Assembly: GCA_963677935.2 (NCBI GenBank)
Contig: CAXXEH010000003.1
Location: 5,022,001 to 5,086,000 of the forward strand
Length of the DNA: 64,000 nt
Direction: 5' to 3'
Source of the DNA: JAAFHB01 sp963677935
GTDB lineage: Bacteria > Bacteroidota > Bacteroidia > Bacteroidales > Prolixibacteraceae
In this document: positions 24,591-32,676 of the stretch, one piece after another
Position numbering within the stretch: the first letter of the stretch is position 1
Layout: each line of letters opens with the position of its first letter
The notes under the pieces: generated by a model
Databases searched by the model: none
The model's input: the letters and a program-made list of their open reading frames with translations, nothing else
Told to the model about the DNA's origin: nothing
Program-made: the position numbers and the translations under genes

Positions 24591-25176
24591 ATAGGGCGTT
24601 GCCCTATGGAACTGCTGAAACCCTTTCAGGGTTATGAGGACATACAGGGCGGTGCCCTGTCTTAATGCTTGAACCCTTTCAGGGTTATGGGGGGTGGCGC
24701 ATAACACAGGGCGGTGCCCTGTCTTAATGCCGGAACCCTTTCAGGGTTATGGGGGGTGGCGCATAACACAGGGCGGTGCCCTGTCTTAATGCTTGAACCC
24801 TTTCAGGGTTATGGGGGGTGGCGTATGACACAGGGCGGTGCCCTGTCTTAATGCCGGAACCCTTTCAGGGTTAGAGAGGCTGGCGTAGACGCAGGTCGGT
24901 GCCCTGTCTTAATGCCGGAACCCTTTCAGGGTTATGGGGGGTGGCGTATGACACAGGGCGGTGCCCTATGTTAATGCCGGAACCCTTTCAGGGTTATTAA
25001 TAGACTATCTATCAATGCCCTGAAAGGGCAATAGAAATCGCATAGGGTAGAGCCCTATGGTTATGAGTAGAAATCGCATAGGGTAGCGCCCTATGATTAT
25101 GGATAATTATTTTTTCTTGCCCTGAAAGGGCAATAGAAATTCAATAGGGCAGAGCCCTATAAGGGCAAAAGCATTG
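24591..25176. repeat. Right palindromic repeat array (RAYT/REP-like)
   Basis: Seven direct copies of AACCCTTTCAGGGTT start at 24619, 24672, 24734, 24796, 24858, 24919 and 24981, giving periods of 53, 62, 62, 62, 61 and 62 bp. They alternate with CAGGGCGGTGCCCTG-type hairpins. The array opens with CATAGGGCGTTGCCCTATG (24591-24609). It passes the same TTATTAATAGACTATCTAT junction as the left array, continues with inverted hairpins (about 25016 and 25118) and GTAGAGCCCTATG-type palindromes, and ends AAGGGCAAAAGCATT. Confidence 0.93.
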
Positions 25177-25218
25177 TATAAAATCAATTTATTCGTATAA
25201 TCGTAATCCCCTGTTCCT

Positions 25219-26574
25219 ATGTCAAAAACCAAAACCACCTTCGTATGTCAGAGTTGCGGGGCGCAATCCCCAAAATGGATTGGGAAATGTAACGCTTGTG
25301 GCGAATGGAACACCTTTTTAGAGGAGATCGTTACTGAGTCGAAGAATACCTCTGTTATCCCGGTAAAGTTGGATTCAGCCCCCTTATTGCTCTCGCAAAT
25401 AGATCTTAACCAGCAGGAACGGATTATAACAGGTAATGGAGAGTTTGATCGTGTGACAGGGGGCGGATTGGTTCCGGGTGGTTTGATCCTCCTGGGCGGT
25501 GAACCCGGAATCGGGAAATCGACCCTCGTACTTCAGATCGCCTTACAGATGACCAGGTTAAAAGTCTTATATATTTCGGGCGAGGAGAGTCTGCAGCAAT
25601 TAAAAATGAGGGCCAACCGGCTCAATGGTAAGCAATCGGGTTGTTTGTTCTTGTGTGAGACCTCTTTGGAGAATATCCTTTTACATATCGAGGCTCAAAA
25701 GCCTGATCTGGTTATCATCGATTCGATTCAGACGGTTGCTACCGAACTGGCCGACTCTTCGCCCGGAAGTGTTACCCAGATCAGGGAATCGACGGTCGGT
25801 ATTATGAAGGTGGCTAAGCTAAAGCAAATCGCCGTCATCCTGATTGGACATATTACCAAGGAGGGGAGTCTGGCAGGACCTAAAGTGCTGGAGCATATTG
25901 TGGATACCGTCCTTCATTTTGAGGGGGACCGGAATTATCTTTACCGGATTCTTCGTTCGGTAAAAAACCGTTTTGGATCGACATCTGAACTGGGAATTTT
26001 CGAAATGCGACAGGACGGGTTGCACGAGGTGATTAACCCCTCGGAGATGCTCCTCTCATCGCACAACGAGGGATTGAGCGGGACAGCCACTGCTGCCACG
26101 ATCGAGGGGATGAGGCCGTTTTTAATCGAAGTGCAGGCGCTGGTCAGTTCAGCAGCTTACGGCAACCCGCAACGTTCGGCCACGGGATTCGATCTGCGCC
26201 GGATGAATATGTTGTTGGCCGTACTTGAAAAACGGGCGGGCTTTAAACTAATGACAAAAGATGTTTTTCTCAATATTGCAGGTGGACTTCGGGTCGATGA
26301 TCCGGCCATGGATCTTGCAGTGATCGCCGCGGTACTCTCCTCTAATTTCGATGTGGCGATTAACAAACAGATCGCCTTTGCCGGTGAGATCGGCCTTACG
26401 GGTGAGATCCGACCCGTAAACCGGATCGAGCAGCGGATCGCAGAGGCCCAGAAGCTCGGGTTTAGGGAGATCTACCTCTCGAAATACATCAAGGGTGTGG
26501 ACTTTACACGCTTTGAAATTAAAATCCATCAGATCGAGCGGGTGGAGAAAATGATCAGGACACTATTTTCATAA
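25219..26574 (+). CDS. radA: DNA repair protein RadA (Sms)
   Basis: This 451-residue RecA-like ATPase promotes branch migration and helps process recombination intermediates. It has the N-terminal zinc finger (Cys10, 13, 24, 27), Walker A GGEPGIGKST at 93-102, Walker B 'DLVIIDSIQTV' and the RadA-specific KNRFG motif ('VKNRFGSTSELGIF'). A C-terminal Lon-like domain follows ('VRVDDPAMDLAVIAAVLSS'-type, with 'FAGEIGLTGEIRPV'). Full length. It stands alone between the palindrome array and the 21-bp tandem array. Confidence 0.97.
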   Translation: MSKTKTTFVCQSCGAQSPKWIGKCNACGEWNTFLEEIVTESKNTSVIPVKLDSAPLLLSQIDLNQQERIITGNGEFDRVTGGGLVPGGLILLGGEPGIGKSTLVLQIALQMTRLKVLYISGEESLQQLKMRANRLNGKQSGCLFLCETSLENILLHIEAQKPDLVIIDSIQTVATELADSSPGSVTQIRESTVGIMKVAKLKQIAVILIGHITKEGSLAGPKVLEHIVDTVLHFEGDRNYLYRILRSVKNRFGSTSELGIFEMRQDGLHEVINPSEMLLSSHNEGLSGTATAATIEGMRPFLIEVQALVSSAAYGNPQRSATGFDLRRMNMLLAVLEKRAGFKLMTKDVFLNIAGGLRVDDPAMDLAVIAAVLSSNFDVAINKQIAFAGEIGLTGEIRPVNRIEQRIAEAQKLGFREIYLSKYIKGVDFTRFEIKIHQIERVEKMIRTLFS

Positions 26575-26610
26575 CTATTTCAATCCTATTATAAGTAAAT
26601 ACACCTGATT

Positions 26611-26858
26611 GGTGCATGAACGCATGTCAATGGTGCGTGAACACACGGATTTGGTGCGTTATCGCATGTCAATGGTGTGTGAACACACGGATTTGGTGCA
26701 TCATCGCATATCAGAGGTGCGTGAACGCACGGATTTAATGTGTGAACGCATGTCAATGGTGCGTGATCACACGGATTTGGTGCGTCATCGCATATCAGCG
26801 GTGCGTGAACGCACGGATTTGGTCATTGCATGTCAGAGATGGGTTCACGCACGGATTT
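26611..26858 (+). repeat. Alternating 21-bp tandem array (42-bp higher-order unit)
   Basis: Twelve consecutive units alternate between type A (such as GGTGCGTCATCGCATATCAGC) and type B (such as GGTGCGTGAACGCACGGATTT). Eleven are exactly 21 bp and one is 17 bp. Each has an inner inverted repeat, TGCG-N4-CGCA in A and GTGCGT-N2-ACGCAC in B, so hairpins or dyad sites recur every two helical turns. Because 42 is divisible by three, an open frame of 89 codons with heptad-like VREHTDLVRHRIS repeats exists, but it has no credible start and is probably incidental. Confidence 0.9.
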
Positions 26859-26920
26859 GGTGTTTTCGAAATGGATGACCGGGTCCTGCGATTTGTAACC
26901 GCAGAGGTTGAGATAATTAA

Positions 26921-26939
26921 GGGCGATTTGAAATCGCCC
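26921..26939. repeat. Perfect 9-bp hairpin
   Basis: GGGCGATTT (26921-26929) and AAATCGCCC (26931-26939) flank a single G, just before the terminator at 26975-27000. The role is unclear. Confidence 0.6.
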
Positions 26940-26971
26940 GGCCCGGGACCGACCCGCTCACGCTATCAAAC

Positions 26972-27000
26972 AAAAAAAGCCCTCCGTGAGGAGGGCTTTT
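26972..27000 (-). terminator. Strong intrinsic terminator of the 931-residue lipoprotein gene
   Basis: A perfect 11-bp stem AAAAGCCCTCC (26975-26985) / GGAGGGCTTTT (26990-27000) has loop GTGA. On the minus strand it is followed by a seven-T tract (complement of 26972-26978). It lies 29 bp after the stop of the gene at 27029-29824. Confidence 0.93.
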
Positions 27001-27028
27001 AATATGATCGTAATTATCGATTAATCGA

Positions 27029-29824
27029 TTACAAAGTTCCAAGAAGTTGCATTTCTTTGTCAGTTGTAATACCGGCAACACCGTCAAGAACACTCCAAAC
27101 TGCAGGAACAGTACCAGCAGCAGGAGCAAGCTGGAATATAGCGTTCAGCCCAGCAATAGTTGACATAGCAGCAGTAGGACATAAGTCAATGTCAACCATC
27201 ATAGAAGCGAATGCAGCAGCGCCATAAGTAGTTTGATATAAATGTACATATGGTTTTAATCCCATAAGGGCTGCACAAGTAAGTGTAGCTTCCTTGTAAG
27301 GTAAAGTACCTGTCTGAGCGATTGGAGCAGTACCACTACCAGCCAACAAGTTGCCATGAATCTGGATATCAATTGCCATTGCAGCTGCATTGGCAGTAGC
27401 TGTATAACCTGTAAGAGTCAATGTAGACAAACCAGTTGTTTTAGCAACGTTACTGTTATCAACAAGATACAATGCCTGAAGTTTGTTCAGATACGGAGTT
27501 GTCAAAGAAGCCAAAATTGGATTGTTGGTGATGGTCAGGAATGAACCTGGTCCGCCATTACCCAATGATGTACCTTCGAAATTTGTATGATTTAACGTAA
27601 GAGCTGCAAGAGTGACGGCGTTATTCAAACGGAATGAGTTAATGATACCAGATGTGCTAACGTCGGTCAATTTTGGAAGGGTACTAATATCAACTGTATT
27701 CATGATACCAGTAAGTGTCAAATATTTAAGAACAGCGTTACCGGTTGAATATACTCCTGGAGTTGCAACACCAAAAGGAATTGGTACAATACCAGTGTTA
27801 TTGGCATTAATCGATTTCCACATGGTAACAGTTCCAGTTTCAATGTCACTAGCTCCATTAATAATAGCTGTAATCAAAGTAGTGTAAGGAGTCAGTTCAA
27901 CTCTTTCAGTAGCATGACCTAAAGTCAGTTTTGTAATAGCGATAAGATTAGCGCCAGTAGGAATAGTACCTCCGGAGGTAAAGCTTAACCATTTGTAAGA
28001 AGCAAGGGTAAGATCTAAAGTTTCAGGAGCATTTAAAGTAGAACCTGCAGCACCTTGCCATGATGGAATGGTAAGAACCTGGTCGCCTCTGATGTCAACA
28101 GCAACAGCTGAATTCCAAACTGGTAACTGTACATCACATGTAGCAGCAACCCAAGCCTGGATAGAGCCTGAAGTTAATAAACCTGAAAGGTTAACCAGGG
28201 TAGCAGTACCATGAGTAGCATCAACACCTGAATGAATATTAACAACACCAGCAGAAGATGTGGCAGCACTAAGATCAGCAGTCAATAAAACAAGTGCATC
28301 GATGTCGATTCCGGCAGCGGTATAAGCTACAGTACCTAATTTAACAGATGTAGCGCTGTTTGCAGTAAGCCAATGAATCTGACCGTCTCCAGCTTCAGTT
28401 GCATCAGCATCAGTGCCAAGGCCAAGAATAATGGAAGTAGTTGCTGTAGAATTCCAGGTAACAGTACCATTAACAGGAACTGCAGGAGTACCATCGCCTA
28501 CAAAAGCGCCAACATTAACATTGGGTAAATTAATAGTGCCGGTTCCATTAGCAACAGCATGAACTGATTGGTCAACCAATATCAGGTTATTTCCAACAGT
28601 TGTTACATTAGACATATAATTGCCTGGATAGTCATATTTAAATGTACCACCTACAGTTGTAATGGCTTCATCTTTAACGTCATTAAGCAAAACAGTATAG
28701 TCGCCGATTACAAAAACCAGGTTGTTGATTTCAACATCAGCTGCCTTTGCACTTTGAATGTACACCCAGTGAGGAGCGCCGGCAATAGGGGTAAGTGTAC
28801 CGTAAACACCAAATAGAGTCCACCAACCGTCAATTATTGCAACAGATGCAGGATTAACACCAATAACAGCGATGATATTGTTCAAAGTTAATTTCAGAAG
28901 AGCAAGATCTGCTACAGTGGTGAGGTCCTGAGTATTCACACTTACGTTACCGTTAACAATAACCCCGGTTTGTGTAATTTTATTCGCCCAGTAAATCAGA
29001 TCTGCATGATTTCTGATGGTAACATCCTCATTGATCATGGCGTTAGATTTCAGCAAAATATCTAATTTGCCCTGAGCAATAGCCATTTCAGCGGCTAATC
29101 CGTCAACAACAAGTTTGGTTTCATCGGCGGTTGAATTAGCAGTTGCGAGATCGGTAAGAATCTGATTAAGTTTACCAAGATTTGTGGTATTAATACCATC
29201 AACCCAATTTTTAAAATCAGTAATCGCTTGTTGTGTAGCTGCGTCGCCTAGTTGGATTCTTGTAGTTAGTACATTAACGATGCTATCGGCTGATGCTTTT
29301 TGAGCTTTGGTAAGGGCAAGAACCTGACTGTTGATCAGGGAAACGATTGCAGATTGTGCAGCTTGAACTTCAGCTGAAGTAGCAGCCAAATCCAGCTTGT
29401 TTTGTAGTGCAATCAATTTTGCTTTAAAGTCAGCGTTAACGATGTTTTGAGCAGCAATAAAGTTATTCAAATTTGTTTGAACATCAGTTACCATTGCTTT
29501 TGTAGCATTACCTGTCGCAACTATTGAAGCAACAGAATTGCTGATATAGGTAACCCTTTTACCAACAGCTGTTAATGAATCAGAAAGCGCTGTCATCTTC
29601 GTACCAAGACCGCCAACTGTTGTTGACAAAGTGTTGATTGAAGTCTGAAGGGCAGCAATTGTAGCTGTTTGTGAGGCAATAGTAGTCTGCAAATCAGAAA
29701 CACCTTTTACCTGAGCCGCCAATGCTGAAATCTGGTCCTTCAGGGCCTGGAAGTCATCGGCGTACTTGTTACATGAGGAAAAAATTAGGGCGAAAACGAA
29801 CACACCCATCAATAGTCTTTTCAT
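27029..29824 (-). CDS. Large surface lipoprotein with coiled-coil N-terminus and beta-solenoid/LRR-like body
   Basis: This 931-residue protein has a lipoprotein signal (MKRLLMGVFVFALIFSSC, Cys18). Residues about 20-270 are heptad-rich and poor in proline ('QALKDQISALAAQVKGVSDL', then 'IASQTATIAALQTSINTLST'), which predicts a long coiled coil. Residues about 290-880 are Thr/Ala/Gly/Asn-rich with short repeating hydrophobic periods ('LTLTGIMNTVDISTLPKLTD', then 'LAALTLNHTNFEGT'), as in beta-solenoid or leucine-rich-repeat-like surface proteins. A near-absence of cysteine and a strong terminator suggest an abundant envelope protein, possibly an adhesin or sheath-like layer. I do not recognise a named family. 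The LytT/LytS-type pair lies upstream on the same strand. Confidence 0.8.
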   Translation of the reverse strand: MKRLLMGVFVFALIFSSCNKYADDFQALKDQISALAAQVKGVSDLQTTIASQTATIAALQTSINTLSTTVGGLGTKMTALSDSLTAVGKRVTYISNSVASIVATGNATKAMVTDVQTNLNNFIAAQNIVNADFKAKLIALQNKLDLAATSAEVQAAQSAIVSLINSQVLALTKAQKASADSIVNVLTTRIQLGDAATQQAITDFKNWVDGINTTNLGKLNQILTDLATANSTADETKLVVDGLAAEMAIAQGKLDILLKSNAMINEDVTIRNHADLIYWANKITQTGVIVNGNVSVNTQDLTTVADLALLKLTLNNIIAVIGVNPASVAIIDGWWTLFGVYGTLTPIAGAPHWVYIQSAKAADVEINNLVFVIGDYTVLLNDVKDEAITTVGGTFKYDYPGNYMSNVTTVGNNLILVDQSVHAVANGTGTINLPNVNVGAFVGDGTPAVPVNGTVTWNSTATTSIILGLGTDADATEAGDGQIHWLTANSATSVKLGTVAYTAAGIDIDALVLLTADLSAATSSAGVVNIHSGVDATHGTATLVNLSGLLTSGSIQAWVAATCDVQLPVWNSAVAVDIRGDQVLTIPSWQGAAGSTLNAPETLDLTLASYKWLSFTSGGTIPTGANLIAITKLTLGHATERVELTPYTTLITAIINGASDIETGTVTMWKSINANNTGIVPIPFGVATPGVYSTGNAVLKYLTLTGIMNTVDISTLPKLTDVSTSGIINSFRLNNAVTLAALTLNHTNFEGTSLGNGGPGSFLTITNNPILASLTTPYLNKLQALYLVDNSNVAKTTGLSTLTLTGYTATANAAAMAIDIQIHGNLLAGSGTAPIAQTGTLPYKEATLTCAALMGLKPYVHLYQTTYGAAAFASMMVDIDLCPTAAMSTIAGLNAIFQLAPAAGTVPAVWSVLDGVAGITTDKEMQLLGTL

Positions 29825-30120
29825 TTTTGATTTTTTTTAATTAATAAATGGAAATAAAAGAAGCACTTTAATTTTAATTCGTACAAAGTTGAAATAAATG
29901 CAAAGGGTAAAAAACCCATAATTTTGCATTTTGGGATATTTGGTAAAATATCAGAATAAATTGTCGTTATTAAAGGATATACAGTAAATATTGAGATTTA
30001 TTCAACTATTTGACCAATTTATTCATTAAGGAAAATTTGCTGTGGCATCTGCCGTTTTTAAATAGTTCATAATAATTTAAGTATTAGTAAATGAGTAATT
30101 TATATAAAAATAAACCTTGT
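29825..30120. other. AT-rich leader region between surface lipoprotein and response regulator
   Basis: This is a 296-bp non-coding stretch with long A/T runs. It must hold the promoter and 5' leader of the minus-strand 931-residue lipoprotein gene. I found no exact TAnnTTTG box; ACTTTG on the minus strand about 70 bp upstream of the start is the nearest. No hairpin stands out. Confidence 0.4.
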
Positions 30121-30900
30121 TTAAAAAGTATCATATTTGTTTCTAAGTTCATACAAATGGGTCCGTGATGCCAACAGTTTAATCCCGTTAAAAGGAGGTA
30201 CTAATTGGCAGTCCCTGGTCTTAAATTCGATGGAACCCAGATAATTCAGGTTTAATATTGCTGATTGATTAATCTGTATGAATTTTGTTGTTCCCATTAA
30301 ATCAATGATCTCTTTGGCTGTTGTCCCGGCACGGAGCTTCACTTCGCTCATGTCGGTCAAAATCGCCTTCCATCCCGGTTTATCGCCCGCCTGATCCCTG
30401 GTACACTGAAGCAAAATAATATTGTTCTTGTCCAGGAACCGTAGACCGATTGGCGTAGGTAATGAGATAACTTCACCCATCCCCTGCATGATTGGTACAA
30501 AACTTACCGGCTGATCACTCTTCCTTTTGAGCTTAAACCGGTCGATTACCAATTTCAGATCCTCTGGTTTTACCGGTTTAAGGATATAATCAAAGGCTGA
30601 CTCCCTCAGTCCCTGTAATAAGTATTTGTCGAATGCGGTGTAAAAGACAACGTTAAATATCTGTTTTCTCGATTTCCGGCACTCTTCGAGAAGTTCAAAC
30701 CCAGTCTTTACCGGCATCTCGATATCCATAAACACCAGTTCAAGGTTTTCCTTCATCAGCAGGCTTTTTGCCTGTTGGTATTTAGAAGCACATCCCTGAA
30801 GCTGTATCTCAGGGAAAAATCCCAGGTGTTCTTTCAACGCAAATACGAACTCTTCATCATCGTCAATAATTGCAGTTTGAATTTTGTCAAATCCATTCAT
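30121..30900 (-). CDS. LytT/AlgR-type response regulator (receiver and LytTR DNA-binding)
   Basis: This 259-residue protein has a CheY-like receiver at 8-125, with acidic pocket DDDEE, phospho-acceptor Asp59 (LVFMDIEMP) and Lys in 'YILKPVKPED'. A LytTR domain follows at about 150-255 ('NIILLQCTRDQAG', then 'FIQINQSAILNLNYLGSI'). Such regulators respond to a LytS-type kinase, which is encoded 36 bp upstream at 30937-31698. Targets are unknown; the downstream surface lipoprotein gene is the nearest candidate. Confidence 0.93.
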   Translation of the reverse strand: MNGFDKIQTAIIDDDEEFVFALKEHLGFFPEIQLQGCASKYQQAKSLLMKENLELVFMDIEMPVKTGFELLEECRKSRKQIFNVVFYTAFDKYLLQGLRESAFDYILKPVKPEDLKLVIDRFKLKRKSDQPVSFVPIMQGMGEVISLPTPIGLRFLDKNNIILLQCTRDQAGDKPGWKAILTDMSEVKLRAGTTAKEIIDLMGTTKFIQINQSAILNLNYLGSIEFKTRDCQLVPPFNGIKLLASRTHLYELRNKYDTF

Positions 30901-30936
30901 ATCTTCTTACCGCATAAAAGTTGGTTTACCCTACCT

Positions 30937-31698
30937 TTAAAAAGAATTAATTTTTATATCAAAAGAATAATTTTTGGGAATCTTTATTTCAACGATCGTG
31001 CCTGTTGCTGATGCATCCCCTTTCCTTTTGTCGATGATTGAAAACTCGATTTTCTCAGTATTCTGTTTATTAAGTAGATAGATCATTTGATACAGGATTT
31101 TAAGACCTGTTCCTGTTCCCAAAGCGCGGTTGGCCGATTGTTGGTAGCCTATTCCATTATCTTCGATAATTATTTTCAGGCAAGTTTCATATTTTCTGAT
31201 TTTTATCCTGAGCAGTTTTTCTCCTGTCAAGGGTAGAAGGGCGTGTTTAATCGCATTTTCAACGGGTATCTGGATCAACATAGCTGGAATCAGGTGGTTC
31301 AGGTCTGTAGTTTCCTCGATTTCCCAGGTGATTTTAAATGGTTCGGGGATTCTCCATCTTTGAAGTTCGATATACCCTTTTACCAGTTCAATTTCATCCT
31401 CAACCGGTACAGCAATTTGTTCAATATGATCGATGGATTTGCGGCAAAGTATCATCAGGGTGGTTAAATTCTTTTTGATATGATCCGGAAGATCGCTTTC
31501 GGCTGATATTCCACTGAGGACATTAAAGAAGAAATGGGGTGACAGGCGGTTACGGATGGTCTGCATTTTTAACAATGCGATGGTATTGTGTTGCTTTAGA
31601 ATGGTTGTTTCTGCTCTTTTCCTGTATCTGATGAAGAGAGAAGAGAGGATTCCCAGGCAGAGAATTGAGAATATTATTGTGATGTATAACATCAACAT
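30937..31698 (-). CDS. LytS/YehU-type sensor histidine kinase
   Basis: This 253-residue protein has one N-terminal transmembrane helix ('ITIIFSILCLGILSSLFI') and no sensor domain. The His_kinase (PF06580-type) dimerisation motif with His55 (NRLSPHFFFNVLSG) follows. The HATPase_c domain has 'IPVENAIKHAL' as N-box and 'IIEDNGIGYQ' and 'GTGLKILYQMI' as G-boxes. It most likely phosphorylates the LytTR regulator whose gene is 36 bp downstream. The absence of an extracellular domain suggests signalling through a partner or membrane state. Confidence 0.92.
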   Translation of the reverse strand: MLMLYITIIFSILCLGILSSLFIRYRKRAETTILKQHNTIALLKMQTIRNRLSPHFFFNVLSGISAESDLPDHIKKNLTTLMILCRKSIDHIEQIAVPVEDEIELVKGYIELQRWRIPEPFKITWEIEETTDLNHLIPAMLIQIPVENAIKHALLPLTGEKLLRIKIRKYETCLKIIIEDNGIGYQQSANRALGTGTGLKILYQMIYLLNKQNTEKIEFSIIDKRKGDASATGTIVEIKIPKNYSFDIKINSF

Positions 31699-31756
31699 GA
31701 AGATTGTTTCGTTTTTGTTTCATGAGATTCCTCATTCCGCTGCACACCATTGTATT

Positions 31757-31811
31757 ATAACAATTGTAGACATACGATGGAGACGCACGATCGTGCGTCT
31801 CCAATTGTTAT
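31757..31811. repeat. Palindromic element with nested arms after gldN
   Basis: The core GGAGACGCACGA/TCGTGCGTCTCC (31779-31802) is a perfect 24-bp palindrome. It is enclosed by outer arms ATAACAATTG (31757-31766) and CAATTGTTAT (31802-31811), with an unpaired GTAGACATACGAT on the left side. It lies between the kinase start and the gldN stop, and may end the porP-gldN transcript or be a REP-like repeat; similar GAGACGCACGATCGTGCGTCTC palindromes are scattered in other genomes, as I recall. Confidence 0.8.
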
Positions 31812-31825
31812 TTTATTCCGGGTAA

Positions 31826-32674
31826 TTAATACTCCCAGAGGTCTTGTTCATAATCGAATATCGAATTTTTGATTCGTTCCGATTCTTTGAAGGCATATTC
31901 ACCGGCAGCGTATTCCTCAATTGACCTGTTGTTATAGACATTTTCTTCTTTTACAATGTATCCGTCAAACAAGCGGTTGAGGAAAATATCGTCAAAACTT
32001 AAACTCCTGGCGCCGTTAAATTCATTGAGTGATTCTTTTTTAGCAAGGATAGGGCGGATTTCGGGGTAGTATACCCAGAAGAGTCTTTTTCTGACGAAAG
32101 TACTGTCCTTGGGGTCTTTTTTATAAACGCGTATGGGGCAAATTCCGAGGATGCGAACCTGGAGTGTCGACTTTTGTTTGTCGAAATACCACACCTCTTT
32201 AACCTCAAGCTGTTTAACTTCATGAGTTGGGATATCTGTTTGTACAATTGTATCGCGGTCGTTACCGGTATTGATATCGGTAACTTTAATTACCCTGACA
32301 GAGTCGCCAAACTGCTGTTTCACCTGATTATAAGTAATCGGTTCCTTGAATTCGTTATCATTGAGTGAAGCGTCAAAGGCAGTAATTCGCTTATCTTCAA
32401 TACCTTTTAACAGGACATTGAACAGGTTATTCCTTCCCTGTATTTCGCGGACCGGATAATAAAAGTGTTGATTCGCTTTTTCGCGAAGATCAATGATGCG
32501 CCATACTGTTTTGGACCAGATTGCGTCAGACTCCCGGATATTTGGGAGTGGAGAAGGTTTCCGGTCTATGGTGGTTTTTTTGTAATAAGCGCCATCAATC
32601 ACCTGAGCTTTCAGCAGATTTTCTGATGTAACTCCCACCAAAACTAATGTAATGATCAATAATAACTTTTTCAT
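31826..32674 (-). CDS. gldN: Type IX secretion / gliding protein GldN (PorN)
   Basis: This 282-residue periplasmic protein has a cleavable signal (KKLLLIITLVLVGVTSENLL). GldN forms a ring complex with the GldK lipoprotein under the outer membrane. Conserved pieces are 'DAIWSKTVWRIIDLREKANQ', 'FYYPVREIQGRNNLFNVLLKG' in part, 'VKEVWYFDKQKSTLQVRI' and 'LFWVYYPEIRPILAKKE'. It is the last gene of the porP-gldK-gldL-gldM-gldN block, 2 bp after gldM. Confidence 0.96.
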   Translation of the reverse strand: MKKLLLIITLVLVGVTSENLLKAQVIDGAYYKKTTIDRKPSPLPNIRESDAIWSKTVWRIIDLREKANQHFYYPVREIQGRNNLFNVLLKGIEDKRITAFDASLNDNEFKEPITYNQVKQQFGDSVRVIKVTDINTGNDRDTIVQTDIPTHEVKQLEVKEVWYFDKQKSTLQVRILGICPIRVYKKDPKDSTFVRKRLFWVYYPEIRPILAKKESLNEFNGARSLSFDDIFLNRLFDGYIVKEENVYNNRSIEEYAAGEYAFKESERIKNSIFDYEQDLWEY

Positions 32675-32676
32675 TT

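Noticed and set aside
23743..25176. CRISPR array
   Set aside because: Regular 62-bp spacing looks CRISPR-like, but the intervals are themselves repeated hairpins and not unique spacers, and no cas genes are near.
26609..26878. 89-codon protein with heptad repeats
   Set aside because: The frame stays open because the repeat length is a multiple of three; it begins at a weak TTG inside the first repeat and runs past the array into unrelated sequence.
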